A stretch of DNA of 9,041 nt from JAGFIY01 sp964499285 (GTDB taxonomy: Bacteria; Bacteroidota; Ignavibacteria; Ignavibacteriales; Melioribacteraceae), in the NCBI GenBank assembly GCA_964499285.1, contig CAZCLA010000064.1, positions 1-9,041 on the forward strand, in the 5' to 3' direction. This document shows, piece by piece, positions 1-6,365 of this stretch. Position 1 is the stretch's first letter. Every line of letters begins with the position of its first letter. A program made the translations under genes and the position numbers. Below the pieces are notes generated by a model, which worked only from the letters and a program-made list of their open reading frames with translations, was not told where the DNA came from and made no database searches.

Positions 1-57
1 TTCTAAAACAGCAAACTTCTCAAATAAATGTAGAGATTTGATAAATCAAATCTCTAC
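1..57. repeat. Left copy of window-terminal inverted repeat, with 13-bp hairpin
   Basis: Bases 1-55 are the exact reverse complement of 8987-9041. Inside it, 30-42 (GTAGAGATTTGAT) pairs perfectly with 45-57 across a two-base AA centre, a strong 13-bp palindrome. Similarity to the other copy continues inward after a short indel: CAACAAAAATC at 64-74 matches the reverse complement of 8973-8984 with one extra A. The repeat lies 37 bases beyond the stop codon of the Nfu gene. Relative to that gene it has the same orientation as the other copy has to rpsT. A bidirectional transcription stop is possible but the T-run is weak. No transposase accompanies it. It is probably a dispersed intergenic repeat marking a contig edge. 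Confidence 0.85.
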
Positions 58-93
58 TAACAGCAACAAAAATCTTTGGTATAAGAAATTAAA

Positions 94-639
94 TTAACCC
101 GACACTACTTCTATCAAAGGATTGATTTCGCGTCGCAGAAGATTTTCAATTGCAACAAGAGTTCCCCTAATCGCGCTTGGGCAGGTTCCGCAAGCTCCTT
201 GATAGCGTATTGTAAGCTTGTTGTTGGAAAAATCTAGGATCTGCAGCCCGCCGCCGTCACCCGCAAGAGCCGGCCTTACTCTTTGATCTAAAAGCTGATT
301 AATATGTTGTAATATTTCATTTTCCTCTTCCATAGAAAGAGGTTCTGCTTCTTTTTCCTCGGGAATCAATTCCTTATCGAAATTCTTCATAAAATTGACG
401 AACGGCTTCTGGATTTGACTCCAGCTTGCTTTCGGATCCTTTTCGATAGTAACAAATTTATCCATATAGAATACGGACACAACGCCTTCTATTTCAAATA
501 TCCCTTTTGCGAGAGGATCGTTTTGTGCTTCTTCTTTATTGGCAAAATTTCTGGTTTCGCTGCTCAGCAGTTTTTCGTTTAATATAAATTTCAATGCTTG
601 AGGATTCGGTGTTAAATCAACATCATGAACTATTAACAT
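94..639 (-). CDS. Nfu-type Fe-S cluster scaffold/carrier (Nfu_N + NifU C-terminal domain)
   Basis: 181 residues, a two-domain Nfu protein. Residues about 3-88 match the Nfu N-terminal domain (start TPNPQALKF, later IEGVVSVFYMDKFVTI). Residues about 107-178 are the NifU-like C-terminal domain with RPALAGDGGG and the cluster-binding CxxC (GACGTCPS; C150 and C153). A charged linker (about 90-106) joins them. In the family this domain pair carries [4Fe-4S] clusters to apo-proteins in the cytosol; the bridging cysteines normally come from two subunits. The nitrogenase NifU cysteine-rich N-terminal parts are absent, so this is a general maturation factor, not nif-specific. The ATG at 639 is preceded by AAGGGAG at 9-nt spacing, fixing the start. 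It lies 73 nt downstream of rsmI and has its own promoter candidate, so it may be expressed alone or by read-through from proS-rsmI. Which clients it serves cannot be seen here. Confidence 0.93.
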   Translation of the reverse strand: MLIVHDVDLTPNPQALKFILNEKLLSSETRNFANKEEAQNDPLAKGIFEIEGVVSVFYMDKFVTIEKDPKASWSQIQKPFVNFMKNFDKELIPEEKEAEPLSMEEENEILQHINQLLDQRVRPALAGDGGGLQILDFSNNKLTIRYQGACGTCPSAIRGTLVAIENLLRREINPLIEVVSG

Positions 640-669
640 TATATCTATCTCCCTTCATAAATCTTTGTT

Positions 670-702
670 AAAACATACCGCAAAGTAAAATAATTTCACA
701 AA
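670..702 (-). promoter_or_regulatory. Candidate Bacteroidota-type promoter of the Nfu gene
   Basis: On the minus strand TTTG (702-699) is followed, after 21 bases, by TATGTTTT (677-670). This matches the TAnnTTTG -7 consensus at 7 of 8 positions. It would give a leader of roughly 25 nt containing AAGGGAG. It sits in the 73-nt gap after rsmI. AT-rich gaps produce such matches by chance, so confidence is limited. Confidence 0.35.
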
Positions 703-712
703 AAATTGAAAC

Positions 713-1405
713 TTAATTTCGCATACCCGAATTCTTGTTGTCTATCAACAACACAAATTCGCCTTTCAAATTACTTTTTTCAACAACCGCCAGAACTTTT
801 GAAACATCTCCCCTAAAAAATTGTTCCTCGTCCATTGTTATTTTATATGCCAATACTATCTTCTGTTTTTTACCGAAACTGATTTTAACGTCGTTCAATA
901 TCCGAATAAGACGATACGGGGTATCGAGTAAAACGATAACTTCTTTAATATTCGTTAGCATTTGCAGTTCTTTTTTCCTCACTTCTTTTTTGGGAGAAAG
1001 CCAGCCGTAGTAATAGAATTTTTCAGTATCCAATCCGGATGCAGTGAGTGCGGGAATCAGTGAATTTGCCCCGACAACAGGAACAGTTTGTATCTCGGCT
1101 TGAATGCAAAGCTGCAGCAGAAAATGTCCGGGATCCGAAAAAAGCGGTGTTCCTCCATCCGAGATGAGTGCAATATTTTTCCCGGATTTAATCTGTTTCA
1201 CAACCTCTTTTGCTGCTTCCTGCTCATTGTGTTCGTTTAGTGGAATTAGTTCTTTTTCAATTCCGTATTCCGAAAGAAGTCTTCTTGCCGGTTTCAATTC
1301 TTCACAAGCGATTAAATCCACTGATTTTAAAGTGTTAAGGGCACGGAGAGTAATATCATCCGGGTTGCCGATGGGAGTTGCAACTAAAAATAATTTACCG
1401 CTCAT
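713..1405 (-). CDS. rsmI: Short RsmI-family 16S rRNA (cytidine-1402-2'-O)-methyltransferase
   Basis: 230 residues of the tetrapyrrole-methylase-fold (class III SAM methyltransferase) family. Visible motifs are LFLVATPIGNPDD (5-17), the LNEHNE loop (56-61), the SAM-binding SDGGTPLFSDPG (82-93), and VPVVGANSL (108-116), which replaces the usual P-GP-S-A-type loop. RsmI methylates the 2'-OH of C1402 in the decoding centre. Two things differ from the E. coli type. The protein is about 55 residues shorter, lacking the C-terminal helical extension. The usual E-D-T-R segment reads EELKPARRLL (35-44). It probably belongs to a short RsmI-like subfamily that I recall from Bacteroidota-type genomes, so the exact target is inferred. 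The start lies 12 nt after the proS stop, with only a weak GGA-containing ribosome site, which suggests co-transcription with proS. A broader SAM-dependent methyltransferase of the same fold is the alternative. Confidence 0.83.
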   Translation of the reverse strand: MSGKLFLVATPIGNPDDITLRALNTLKSVDLIACEELKPARRLLSEYGIEKELIPLNEHNEQEAAKEVVKQIKSGKNIALISDGGTPLFSDPGHFLLQLCIQAEIQTVPVVGANSLIPALTASGLDTEKFYYYGWLSPKKEVRKKELQMLTNIKEVIVLLDTPYRLIRILNDVKISFGKKQKIVLAYKITMDEEQFFRGDVSKVLAVVEKSNLKGEFVLLIDNKNSGMRN

Positions 1406-1417
1406 AACTGTTTCCGG

Positions 1418-3112
1418 TTAAAATTGTTTGAGCAGTTCAGCAAGTCTGGTTTTTAAATTAGTCAGCTCTAAAACTTCTTTCTGTCCGGTTTGTCTGTTTT
1501 TAATCTCGATCTTATTTTCTTTCAGGTTTTTTTCACCAGCAACAATTTGAAGAGGCATTCCAAGAAGATCTGCTTCGTTGAACTTAAATCCCGCCTGCAC
1601 CGAGGTTCTGTCGTCATAAAGCACTTCGTAGCCGTCGTTCTGGAGTTCGTTATAAAGTTTTTCACAAGTTTCTGCAACAAGATCATTTTTCATATTCAAG
1701 CCTATTAAATGAATATCGAAAGGAGCAAGCGGCTTTTTCCAAATAATCCCATGCTCGTCATAGTTTTGCTCTATGTAGCAAGCAAGAACTCTTTCGACTC
1801 CGATACCATAGCTTCCCATAATTATCGGATGATCTTTTCCTTCCTCGTCAAGAAATCTTGCGCCGAGAGCTTCTGAATACTTTGTACCTAGTTTAAAAAT
1901 ATGCCCGAGTTCAATTGCTTTGAACACATCCAATTTTTCTCCGCATCGTGTGCAGTTTTCGCCGCTTTGTGTGCTTCTAAGATCAAAATATTCTAAACTT
2001 GGGACATCTCGTTTTAAGTCTATACCGCCTATGTGATAATCATTTTTATTCGCACCGCTGTAAAGCATATTTGCTTCTTTCAATTTATTATCCGCAACTA
2101 TCCTATGTTTGAACCCAATGGGACCAATTGACCCGGCTTCAGCTCCGGAAATCTCCATCAGTTCTTCGGGATGTGCGGGTCGCACTGTTCCGCCTAATGC
2201 AGTAAGCAGCTTGTTTTCGTTTACTTCTTCGTTGCCGGACATTAAAACAAGAACCGGTTGATCGTTATGAATATATACTCTTGATTTTGCTGTTTCACTT
2301 TCGTCGATGCTTAAAAACTCACATAACTCATCAATCGATTTTACGTTTGGAGTGAGAATTTCATAAACTTCTTTGTTCTCATCTTTTCTTGTAATACTTT
2401 CTACAATTGATTGAGCCACTTCAATATTGGCAGCGTATCCGCACTTTTCGCAGAAGGCAACCGTATCCTCTCCGGCTTCGGATTTTACCATAAATTCTTC
2501 GGACTGGCTTCCGCCCATTGCACCGCTTGCAGCGCCTACAACAAAATAATCTAAGCTGCATCTATCAAATATTTTTCTATATGCTTTGTCGTGCAAACCG
2601 TATGTATGATCCAACCCTTCTGGAGTAGCATCAAAAGTATAGGCGTCTTTCATTAAAAACTGTCTGCCTCTAATTACTCCGCTTCTCGGTCTTGCTTCAT
2701 TCCTGAACTTAGTTTGTATTTGATACCAAATTTGAGGCATATCTTTATACGACTTAACAACTCCCTTTGCATGAAAAGCCATTACTTCTTCGTGAGTGGG
2801 TGCGAGAATATAATCGCGGTTTTTAACGTGATACATTGTCTCGCCGAAAGCTTCAACCCTTCCGGTTTCTTCCCAAAGCTGGCGCGGGTTAAGTGCGGGA
2901 AGATGAAACTCCTGTCCGCCGATTGCGTCCATTTCTTCACGGATAATTTCTGTTATCTTCTTTATAACTTTATAACCAAGCGGAAGAAACGAATAAACCC
3001 CCGCCGAGAGCATTCTTATCATACCCGCTCTTAACATAAGAATATGACTTGGTATTACTGCATCTGCCGGAGTTTCTTTTAATGTTGGTATAAATGCTTT
3101 GCTTAATTTCAT
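1418..3112 (-). CDS. proS: Prolyl-tRNA synthetase, bacterial type with editing domain
   Basis: 564 residues, charging tRNA-Pro in the cytoplasm. Class II motif 1 lies in AGMIRMLSAGVYSFLPLG (29-46). The LAPTHEE loop is at 103-109. Motif 2 is around FRNEARPRSG (136-145). Motif 3 is GSYGIGVERVL (433-443). Between motifs 2 and 3 sits a long insertion (about 225-385) matching the YbaK-like INS domain that deacylates Ala-tRNA-Pro, ending in SGANKNDYHIGGID. Cysteine pairs C221/C224 and C387/C390 flank it. The C-terminal 100 residues are the HGTP anticodon-binding domain (VQAGFKFNEADLLG). Length matches the family (572 in E. coli). An in-frame TTG at 3166 would add 18 residues, but MKLSKAFIPT is the typical N-terminus and a promoter candidate lies inside the extension, so I start at the ATG at 3112. 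It is the first gene of a probable proS-rsmI unit and divergent from the hydrolase at 3243. Confidence 0.97.
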   Translation of the reverse strand: MKLSKAFIPTLKETPADAVIPSHILMLRAGMIRMLSAGVYSFLPLGYKVIKKITEIIREEMDAIGGQEFHLPALNPRQLWEETGRVEAFGETMYHVKNRDYILAPTHEEVMAFHAKGVVKSYKDMPQIWYQIQTKFRNEARPRSGVIRGRQFLMKDAYTFDATPEGLDHTYGLHDKAYRKIFDRCSLDYFVVGAASGAMGGSQSEEFMVKSEAGEDTVAFCEKCGYAANIEVAQSIVESITRKDENKEVYEILTPNVKSIDELCEFLSIDESETAKSRVYIHNDQPVLVLMSGNEEVNENKLLTALGGTVRPAHPEELMEISGAEAGSIGPIGFKHRIVADNKLKEANMLYSGANKNDYHIGGIDLKRDVPSLEYFDLRSTQSGENCTRCGEKLDVFKAIELGHIFKLGTKYSEALGARFLDEEGKDHPIIMGSYGIGVERVLACYIEQNYDEHGIIWKKPLAPFDIHLIGLNMKNDLVAETCEKLYNELQNDGYEVLYDDRTSVQAGFKFNEADLLGMPLQIVAGEKNLKENKIEIKNRQTGQKEVLELTNLKTRLAELLKQF

Positions 3113-3141
3113 TTTTGATCCAGTGTGATAAAACAATTCAG

Positions 3142-3172
3142 CAAAAATAAGAAATGGCACCTCCAAATAAAA
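3142..3172 (-). promoter_or_regulatory. Candidate Bacteroidota-type promoter of proS
   Basis: Minus-strand TATTTTTG (3149-3142) is a perfect TAnnTTTG -7 element. TTTT (3172-3169), 19 bases upstream, matches TTTG at 3 of 4. Transcription would start near 3135, giving a leader of about 22 nt before the ATG at 3112. This argues against translation from the TTG at 3166. The identical octamer precedes queE. Confidence 0.42.
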
Positions 3173-3181
3173 ATCAACTGA

Positions 3182-3212
3182 TTTGAACTTCGAAAAGGTT
3201 TTCTTAGATTTA
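3182..3212 (+). promoter_or_regulatory. Candidate Bacteroidota-type promoter of the hydrolase-ridA operon
   Basis: TTTG (3182-3185), a 19-base spacer and TAGATTTA (3205-3212), which is 7 of 8 to TAnnTTTG. The resulting leader would be about 25 nt and contains AAAGGA (3232-3237), 5 nt before the ATG at 3243. It lies back-to-back with the proS promoter candidate, only 9 bases apart. Confidence 0.33.
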
Positions 3213-3242
3213 AAAATTTCTTATGAAAATTAAAGGATCGCA

Positions 3243-3995
3243 ATGAGGAGAAAAATCTTTTTAATCTTTTTTGCGGCATGTTTATTATCCGCAAAGTTAT
3301 TCGGGCAAACAGCCGATCAATTTGAAACTATTTCATTTACCGGAAAGGACGGAATAAAAATTTCAGCCGATGTTTATCCGAACGAAGATAAATCCGCCCC
3401 GGTATTTTTGCTTTTTCACCAGTACCGCTCAAGCAGGGGAGAATACAGAGACATAGCGCCAATCCTTACTGATATGGGATTTAACGCAATCGCATTCGAT
3501 ACTAGAGCCGGCGGAACAGATAGATGGAACAATGTTGAAAATCTTACCTCAATTAATAACGAGGATATACCGATAGAATATTATCCGGAAGTATATCCCG
3601 ATCTTGAAAATGCACTTCAGTTCGTTATTGACAATGGATATTCCGGCAGGATAATAGTTTGGGGATCTTCTTTTTCATCAACACTTGTTCTAAAACTTGC
3701 GGGAGATCATCCTGATAAAATTTCCGCTGTGCTTTCTTTTTCTCCCGGGGAATATGTAAGATCAAACAACAGTCTAGTTTCCGAATGGGCTTCGAAGGTG
3801 ATGGAAATTCCCGTATTTGTTGCTTGCGGTGCACAAGAGCAAGACAAAGCGAAACCGATTTATGATGCGATCCCGGGCGATCTTAAAAAATTTTATCTTC
3901 CGAACAACGGAAATCATGGGTCCTCAATTTTGATTGACGATGCACGCAATTGGCAGCCGGTTAAAGAATTTATTTCAGAAGTGATCTCTAAATAA
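3243..3995 (+). CDS. Exported alpha/beta hydrolase (dienelactone-hydrolase-like)
   Basis: 250 residues. The N-terminus is a Sec signal peptide: basic MRRK, a hydrophobic stretch 5-17, and probable cleavage after G21 (KLFG-Q), so the enzyme should be periplasmic or outside the cell. The body is an alpha/beta hydrolase. The strand and oxyanion region is VFLLFHQYRSSRGEY (54-68), with HQ where many have HG. The nucleophile elbow is WGSSFSS with S143 in a G-x-S-x-S context instead of G-x-S-x-G. The acid is probably E199 or D201 in CGAQEQD, and the base H225 in GNHGSS. The SFSPGEY segment (165-171) lies next to the active-site region. AAAGGA 5 nt before the ATG supports the start. It is first in a trio with ridA (2-nt gap) and a second hydrolase. 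Substrate is unknown; an ester, lactone or peptide bond is possible. The fold is confident, specific activity is not. Confidence 0.85.
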   Translation: MRRKIFLIFFAACLLSAKLFGQTADQFETISFTGKDGIKISADVYPNEDKSAPVFLLFHQYRSSRGEYRDIAPILTDMGFNAIAFDTRAGGTDRWNNVENLTSINNEDIPIEYYPEVYPDLENALQFVIDNGYSGRIIVWGSSFSSTLVLKLAGDHPDKISAVLSFSPGEYVRSNNSLVSEWASKVMEIPVFVACGAQEQDKAKPIYDAIPGDLKKFYLPNNGNHGSSILIDDARNWQPVKEFISEVISK

Positions 3996-3997
3996 AA

Positions 3998-4399
3998 ATG
4001 TCTGATCGACAAAATTATACGACAAACACAAAGTGGGAAAATTCGGTAGGATATTCCAGAGCAGTCAAAGTTGGTAATCAAATATTTGTTTCCGGCACGA
4101 CTTCGGTGGATAATGAAGGTAATGTAATCGGGAAAAATGATGCATACGAACAAACTAAATTTGTTCTTCAGAAAATAGCTTTCGTTTTGAGAGACTTGGA
4201 AAGTAGCTTGAATGATGTTGTGAGAACTAGAATATTCGCAACAAATATTTCGGATTGGGAAAAGATAGGAAAGGCTCACAGTGAGTTTTTCGGAGATATA
4301 AAACCCGCGGCAACAATGGTTGAAGTGAATAAACTAATAAATGATGATCTCCTTGTCGAGATTGAAGTCGATGCAATAACAACTCCTATAAAATGGTAA
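3998..4399 (+). CDS. RidA/YjgF-family protein lacking the catalytic arginine
   Basis: 133 residues, the usual size for the Rid family (PF01042), which forms trimers with active sites between subunits. Recognisable are AVKVGNQIFVSGTTSVD (22-38), VVRTRIFATN (74-83) and the C-terminal VEIEVDA. In classical RidA, the arginine of a P-A-R-S segment binds the carboxylate of reactive 2-aminoacrylate-type enamines/imines and is needed for deaminase activity. Here that segment reads PAAT (103-106), so alanine replaces arginine. True imine deaminase activity is therefore doubtful, and the protein fits the Rid subgroups of unknown function. No signal peptide is seen, so it is cytoplasmic. The ATG is 2 nt after the stop of the exported hydrolase and its stop is 3 nt before the next hydrolase, implying translational coupling and a shared role. 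I give no gene symbol because ridA function is not supported. Confidence 0.9.
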   Translation: MSDRQNYTTNTKWENSVGYSRAVKVGNQIFVSGTTSVDNEGNVIGKNDAYEQTKFVLQKIAFVLRDLESSLNDVVRTRIFATNISDWEKIGKAHSEFFGDIKPAATMVEVNKLINDDLLVEIEVDAITTPIKW

Positions 4400-4402
4400 A
4401 CT

Positions 4403-5248
4403 ATGAGTTTTAATCCAGTAATACATGATATCGAAAAAACTGATCCGGATTTCCCGCCCGGTATGCTTCCGCTTGCTTTCGAAAGTAAATCCTCAAAATT
4501 GTTGGCAACTCTTTTCCAAGCAAACGGAGCGGGACCTCATAAAACGGTTCTTCTTCTCCACGGATTTCCCGGTAACGAGGTAAACTTTGATATTGCACAT
4601 GTTCTTAGGAGAGCGGGATACAACGTATTCGTTTTTCATTACCGCGGAATGTGGGGAAGCGAAGGTTCTTTCGGATGGAAAAATTCGGTAGAGGATGTTG
4701 AAAGTGCATTTAATTTTTTGGACGAACTTTCACAGAACGAATCAAACAGGATTAGTTCCGATGAGTTTATCATTATCGGGCATAGTATGGGCGGATTTGC
4801 CGGACTGATGAATGCACATCAAAACACTAAAGTAAAGAATGCAGCTTTTCTTGCCGGATTCAACTTTGGATTATTTGCCGAGATGATAAAACAAAACGAT
4901 GTGTTCAAGAGTATATCTGTAGAAAGAATGCAACCGAACATAAAGTTCATAAACGGTGCCGATGCGGAAGATCTTCTAAATGAAATGATTGAAAACTCGC
5001 GCGAATTTAATCTGCTAAACTATTCTGAATCGCTCTCGAAGAAAAATATTCTCATGATTGGAGCCAAGTACGATCAGCTTGCAATGAACGAAATACATCA
5101 TGTGCCGTTGAAAAATATTCTTGCACAATTATCCAAAGAAAATATAACTGAATGCATCGTTGATTCCGGACATTCTTTTTCGGATAAAAGAATTCTTCTT
5201 GCACAAAAAATTATTGACTGGTTGAAAAAAGTGGATGTCAATTCTTAA
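4403..5248 (+). CDS. Cytoplasmic alpha/beta hydrolase (serine hydrolase)
   Basis: 281 residues without a signal peptide. All alpha/beta hydrolase landmarks are present. LLLHGFPGNE (50-59) is the oxyanion strand-loop. HYRGMWGSEG (79-88) follows. The classic elbow IGHSMGG has nucleophile S128. The probable acid is D224 in GAKYDQLA and the base H257 in DSGHSFS. A helical cap lies roughly between 155 and 205. The arrangement resembles esterase/acyl-peptide-type small hydrolases, but the substrate cannot be told. The start is 3 nt after the ridA-like stop, so it probably relies on coupled translation. It is the last gene of the trio and is followed by a hairpin with a T-run. Together with the exported hydrolase it suggests a two-compartment breakdown path: one cut outside the cytoplasm, a second inside. 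That link is inference from gene order only. Confidence 0.88.
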   Translation: MSFNPVIHDIEKTDPDFPPGMLPLAFESKSSKLLATLFQANGAGPHKTVLLLHGFPGNEVNFDIAHVLRRAGYNVFVFHYRGMWGSEGSFGWKNSVEDVESAFNFLDELSQNESNRISSDEFIIIGHSMGGFAGLMNAHQNTKVKNAAFLAGFNFGLFAEMIKQNDVFKSISVERMQPNIKFINGADAEDLLNEMIENSREFNLLNYSESLSKKNILMIGAKYDQLAMNEIHHVPLKNILAQLSKENITECIVDSGHSFSDKRILLAQKIIDWLKKVDVNS

Positions 5249-5274
5249 TTTCTAACTAAGAAATTGAATTTTTT
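5240..5274 (+). terminator. Candidate AT-rich intrinsic terminator after the hydrolase trio
   Basis: AATTC (5240-5244) and AATTTCT (5247-5253) pair with AGAAATT (5259-5265) and GAATT (5266-5270), leaving a two-base bulge and an AACTA loop. The T-run at 5269-5274 follows. The stem is nearly all A-T, so strength is uncertain. It begins in the last codons of the hydrolase gene. Confidence 0.45.
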
Positions 5275-5355
5275 GTTAGGTATCTATTTTTCGACAAAAT
5301 TGATCAATGAAGATTTTCAAAAAATAAATCCGTCAACATCAACATCGAGGTTGAT

Positions 5356-6342
5356 ATGAAAAAAATATTTATACTATTGATATCGCTTGGCTTTACTTTA
5401 ACAGCTCAAAGTCCTTACGGTAACGAACCTTTTGCTAACACTTATTCCATTGTTGCCCGCGATTCGAAAACCGGTGAAATGGGAGTTGCAGTTCAATCAA
5501 ATTGGTTTTCCGTAGGAACAATAGTGACCTGGGCGGAAGCCGGGGTGGGTGCAATTGCGACTCAATCGTTTGTTAATCCAGCATTTGGACCTAACGGTTT
5601 GTCGCTTCTTATAGAAGGGAAAACCGCCGATGAAGCATTGGATATTTTAATCGCTGGAGACGAGGCAAGAGAGGTCAGGCAGCTTGCTATTGTTGATAAC
5701 AAAGGAAATACTGCTGTGTTTACGGGTGAAAAATGTGTTCAGTATGCGGGACATATCGAAGGAAACGGTTTTACGGTTCAGGCAAACTTGATGGCTTCGC
5801 CGGATGTTTGGCCCGCAATGGAAAAAGCATATAATGAAAATAGCAAACTACCATTGGCGGAAAGAATGCTTGCCGCGCTTGAGGCGGCACAAAATGCCGG
5901 CGGAGACGTTAGAGGAAAACAATCTGCCGCTATTTTGGTTGTAGCTGCAAACCCGAGCGGAAAAGTTTGGCAGGATAGACTTGTTGATCTGCGCGTTGAA
6001 GACCACCCTGAACCGATTAAGGAAATTAGACGGGTACTGAAAGTTCATAGAGCATACGAACATATGAACCGCGGAGATCTTGCCGTTGAGCATGGAGATA
6101 TGCAGCTTGCAATGGAAGAATATTCCGCTGCCGAAAAAATGTTTCCCGAAAACTTGGAAATGAAATTCTGGCACGCAGTGACTCTCGCAAACAACGGCAG
6201 ACTCGAAGATTCGCTTCCGCTTTTTAAGGAAATTTTCGCGAAGAACATGAACTGGCATGGATTAATTCCAAGATTAATAGATCCGGGACTGTTAACCGTG
6301 AACGAAGAAGAAATACAAAGAATCTTAAACGTAGTTAAATAA
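5356..6342 (+). CDS. Exported DUF1028 protein with C-terminal TPR region
   Basis: 328 residues. A signal peptide (about 1-18, ending FTLTAQ) predicts export. Residues about 28-220 match DUF1028 (PF06267): NTYSIVARD, GEMGVAVQSN, GVGAIATQSFVNPAFGP, GFTVQANLM and the VDLRVEDHPEP end. To my knowledge DUF1028 is placed in the Ntn-hydrolase fold clan. By analogy T29 or S31 near the mature N-terminus could be a nucleophile, which is inference. Residues about 231-300 (AYEHMNRGD, AMEEYSAAEKMFPEN, AVTLANNGR) are two to three TPR-like helix pairs, a known companion of DUF1028, and suggest protein contacts. The start has GAGG (5347-5350) 5 nt upstream. A 6-bp stem (5338-5343 with 5350-5355) puts this ribosome site in its loop. 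The PD40 lipoprotein gene follows after 23 nt, so both may work in the periplasm. Function is unknown. Confidence 0.9.
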   Translation: MKKIFILLISLGFTLTAQSPYGNEPFANTYSIVARDSKTGEMGVAVQSNWFSVGTIVTWAEAGVGAIATQSFVNPAFGPNGLSLLIEGKTADEALDILIAGDEAREVRQLAIVDNKGNTAVFTGEKCVQYAGHIEGNGFTVQANLMASPDVWPAMEKAYNENSKLPLAERMLAALEAAQNAGGDVRGKQSAAILVVAANPSGKVWQDRLVDLRVEDHPEPIKEIRRVLKVHRAYEHMNRGDLAVEHGDMQLAMEEYSAAEKMFPENLEMKFWHAVTLANNGRLEDSLPLFKEIFAKNMNWHGLIPRLIDPGLLTVNEEEIQRILNVVK

Positions 6343-6365
6343 ATGATATCTAAAACTTATGAAAG

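Noticed and set aside
3113..3166. TTG start giving an 18-residue N-terminal extension of ProS
   Set aside because: The extension is not typical of ProS, and a promoter -7 element lies inside it. The ATG at 3112 begins the conserved N-terminus.
3109..3294. 61-residue minus-strand reading frame across the proS/hydrolase gap
   Set aside because: It overlaps the hydrolase signal peptide and both promoter candidates, has no ribosome site, and its basic/Phe-rich composition is that of an antisense shadow.
5848..6258. 136-residue antisense frame inside the DUF1028 gene
   Set aside because: It is the complement of well-conserved DUF1028/TPR coding sequence, with no recognisable domain or ribosome site.
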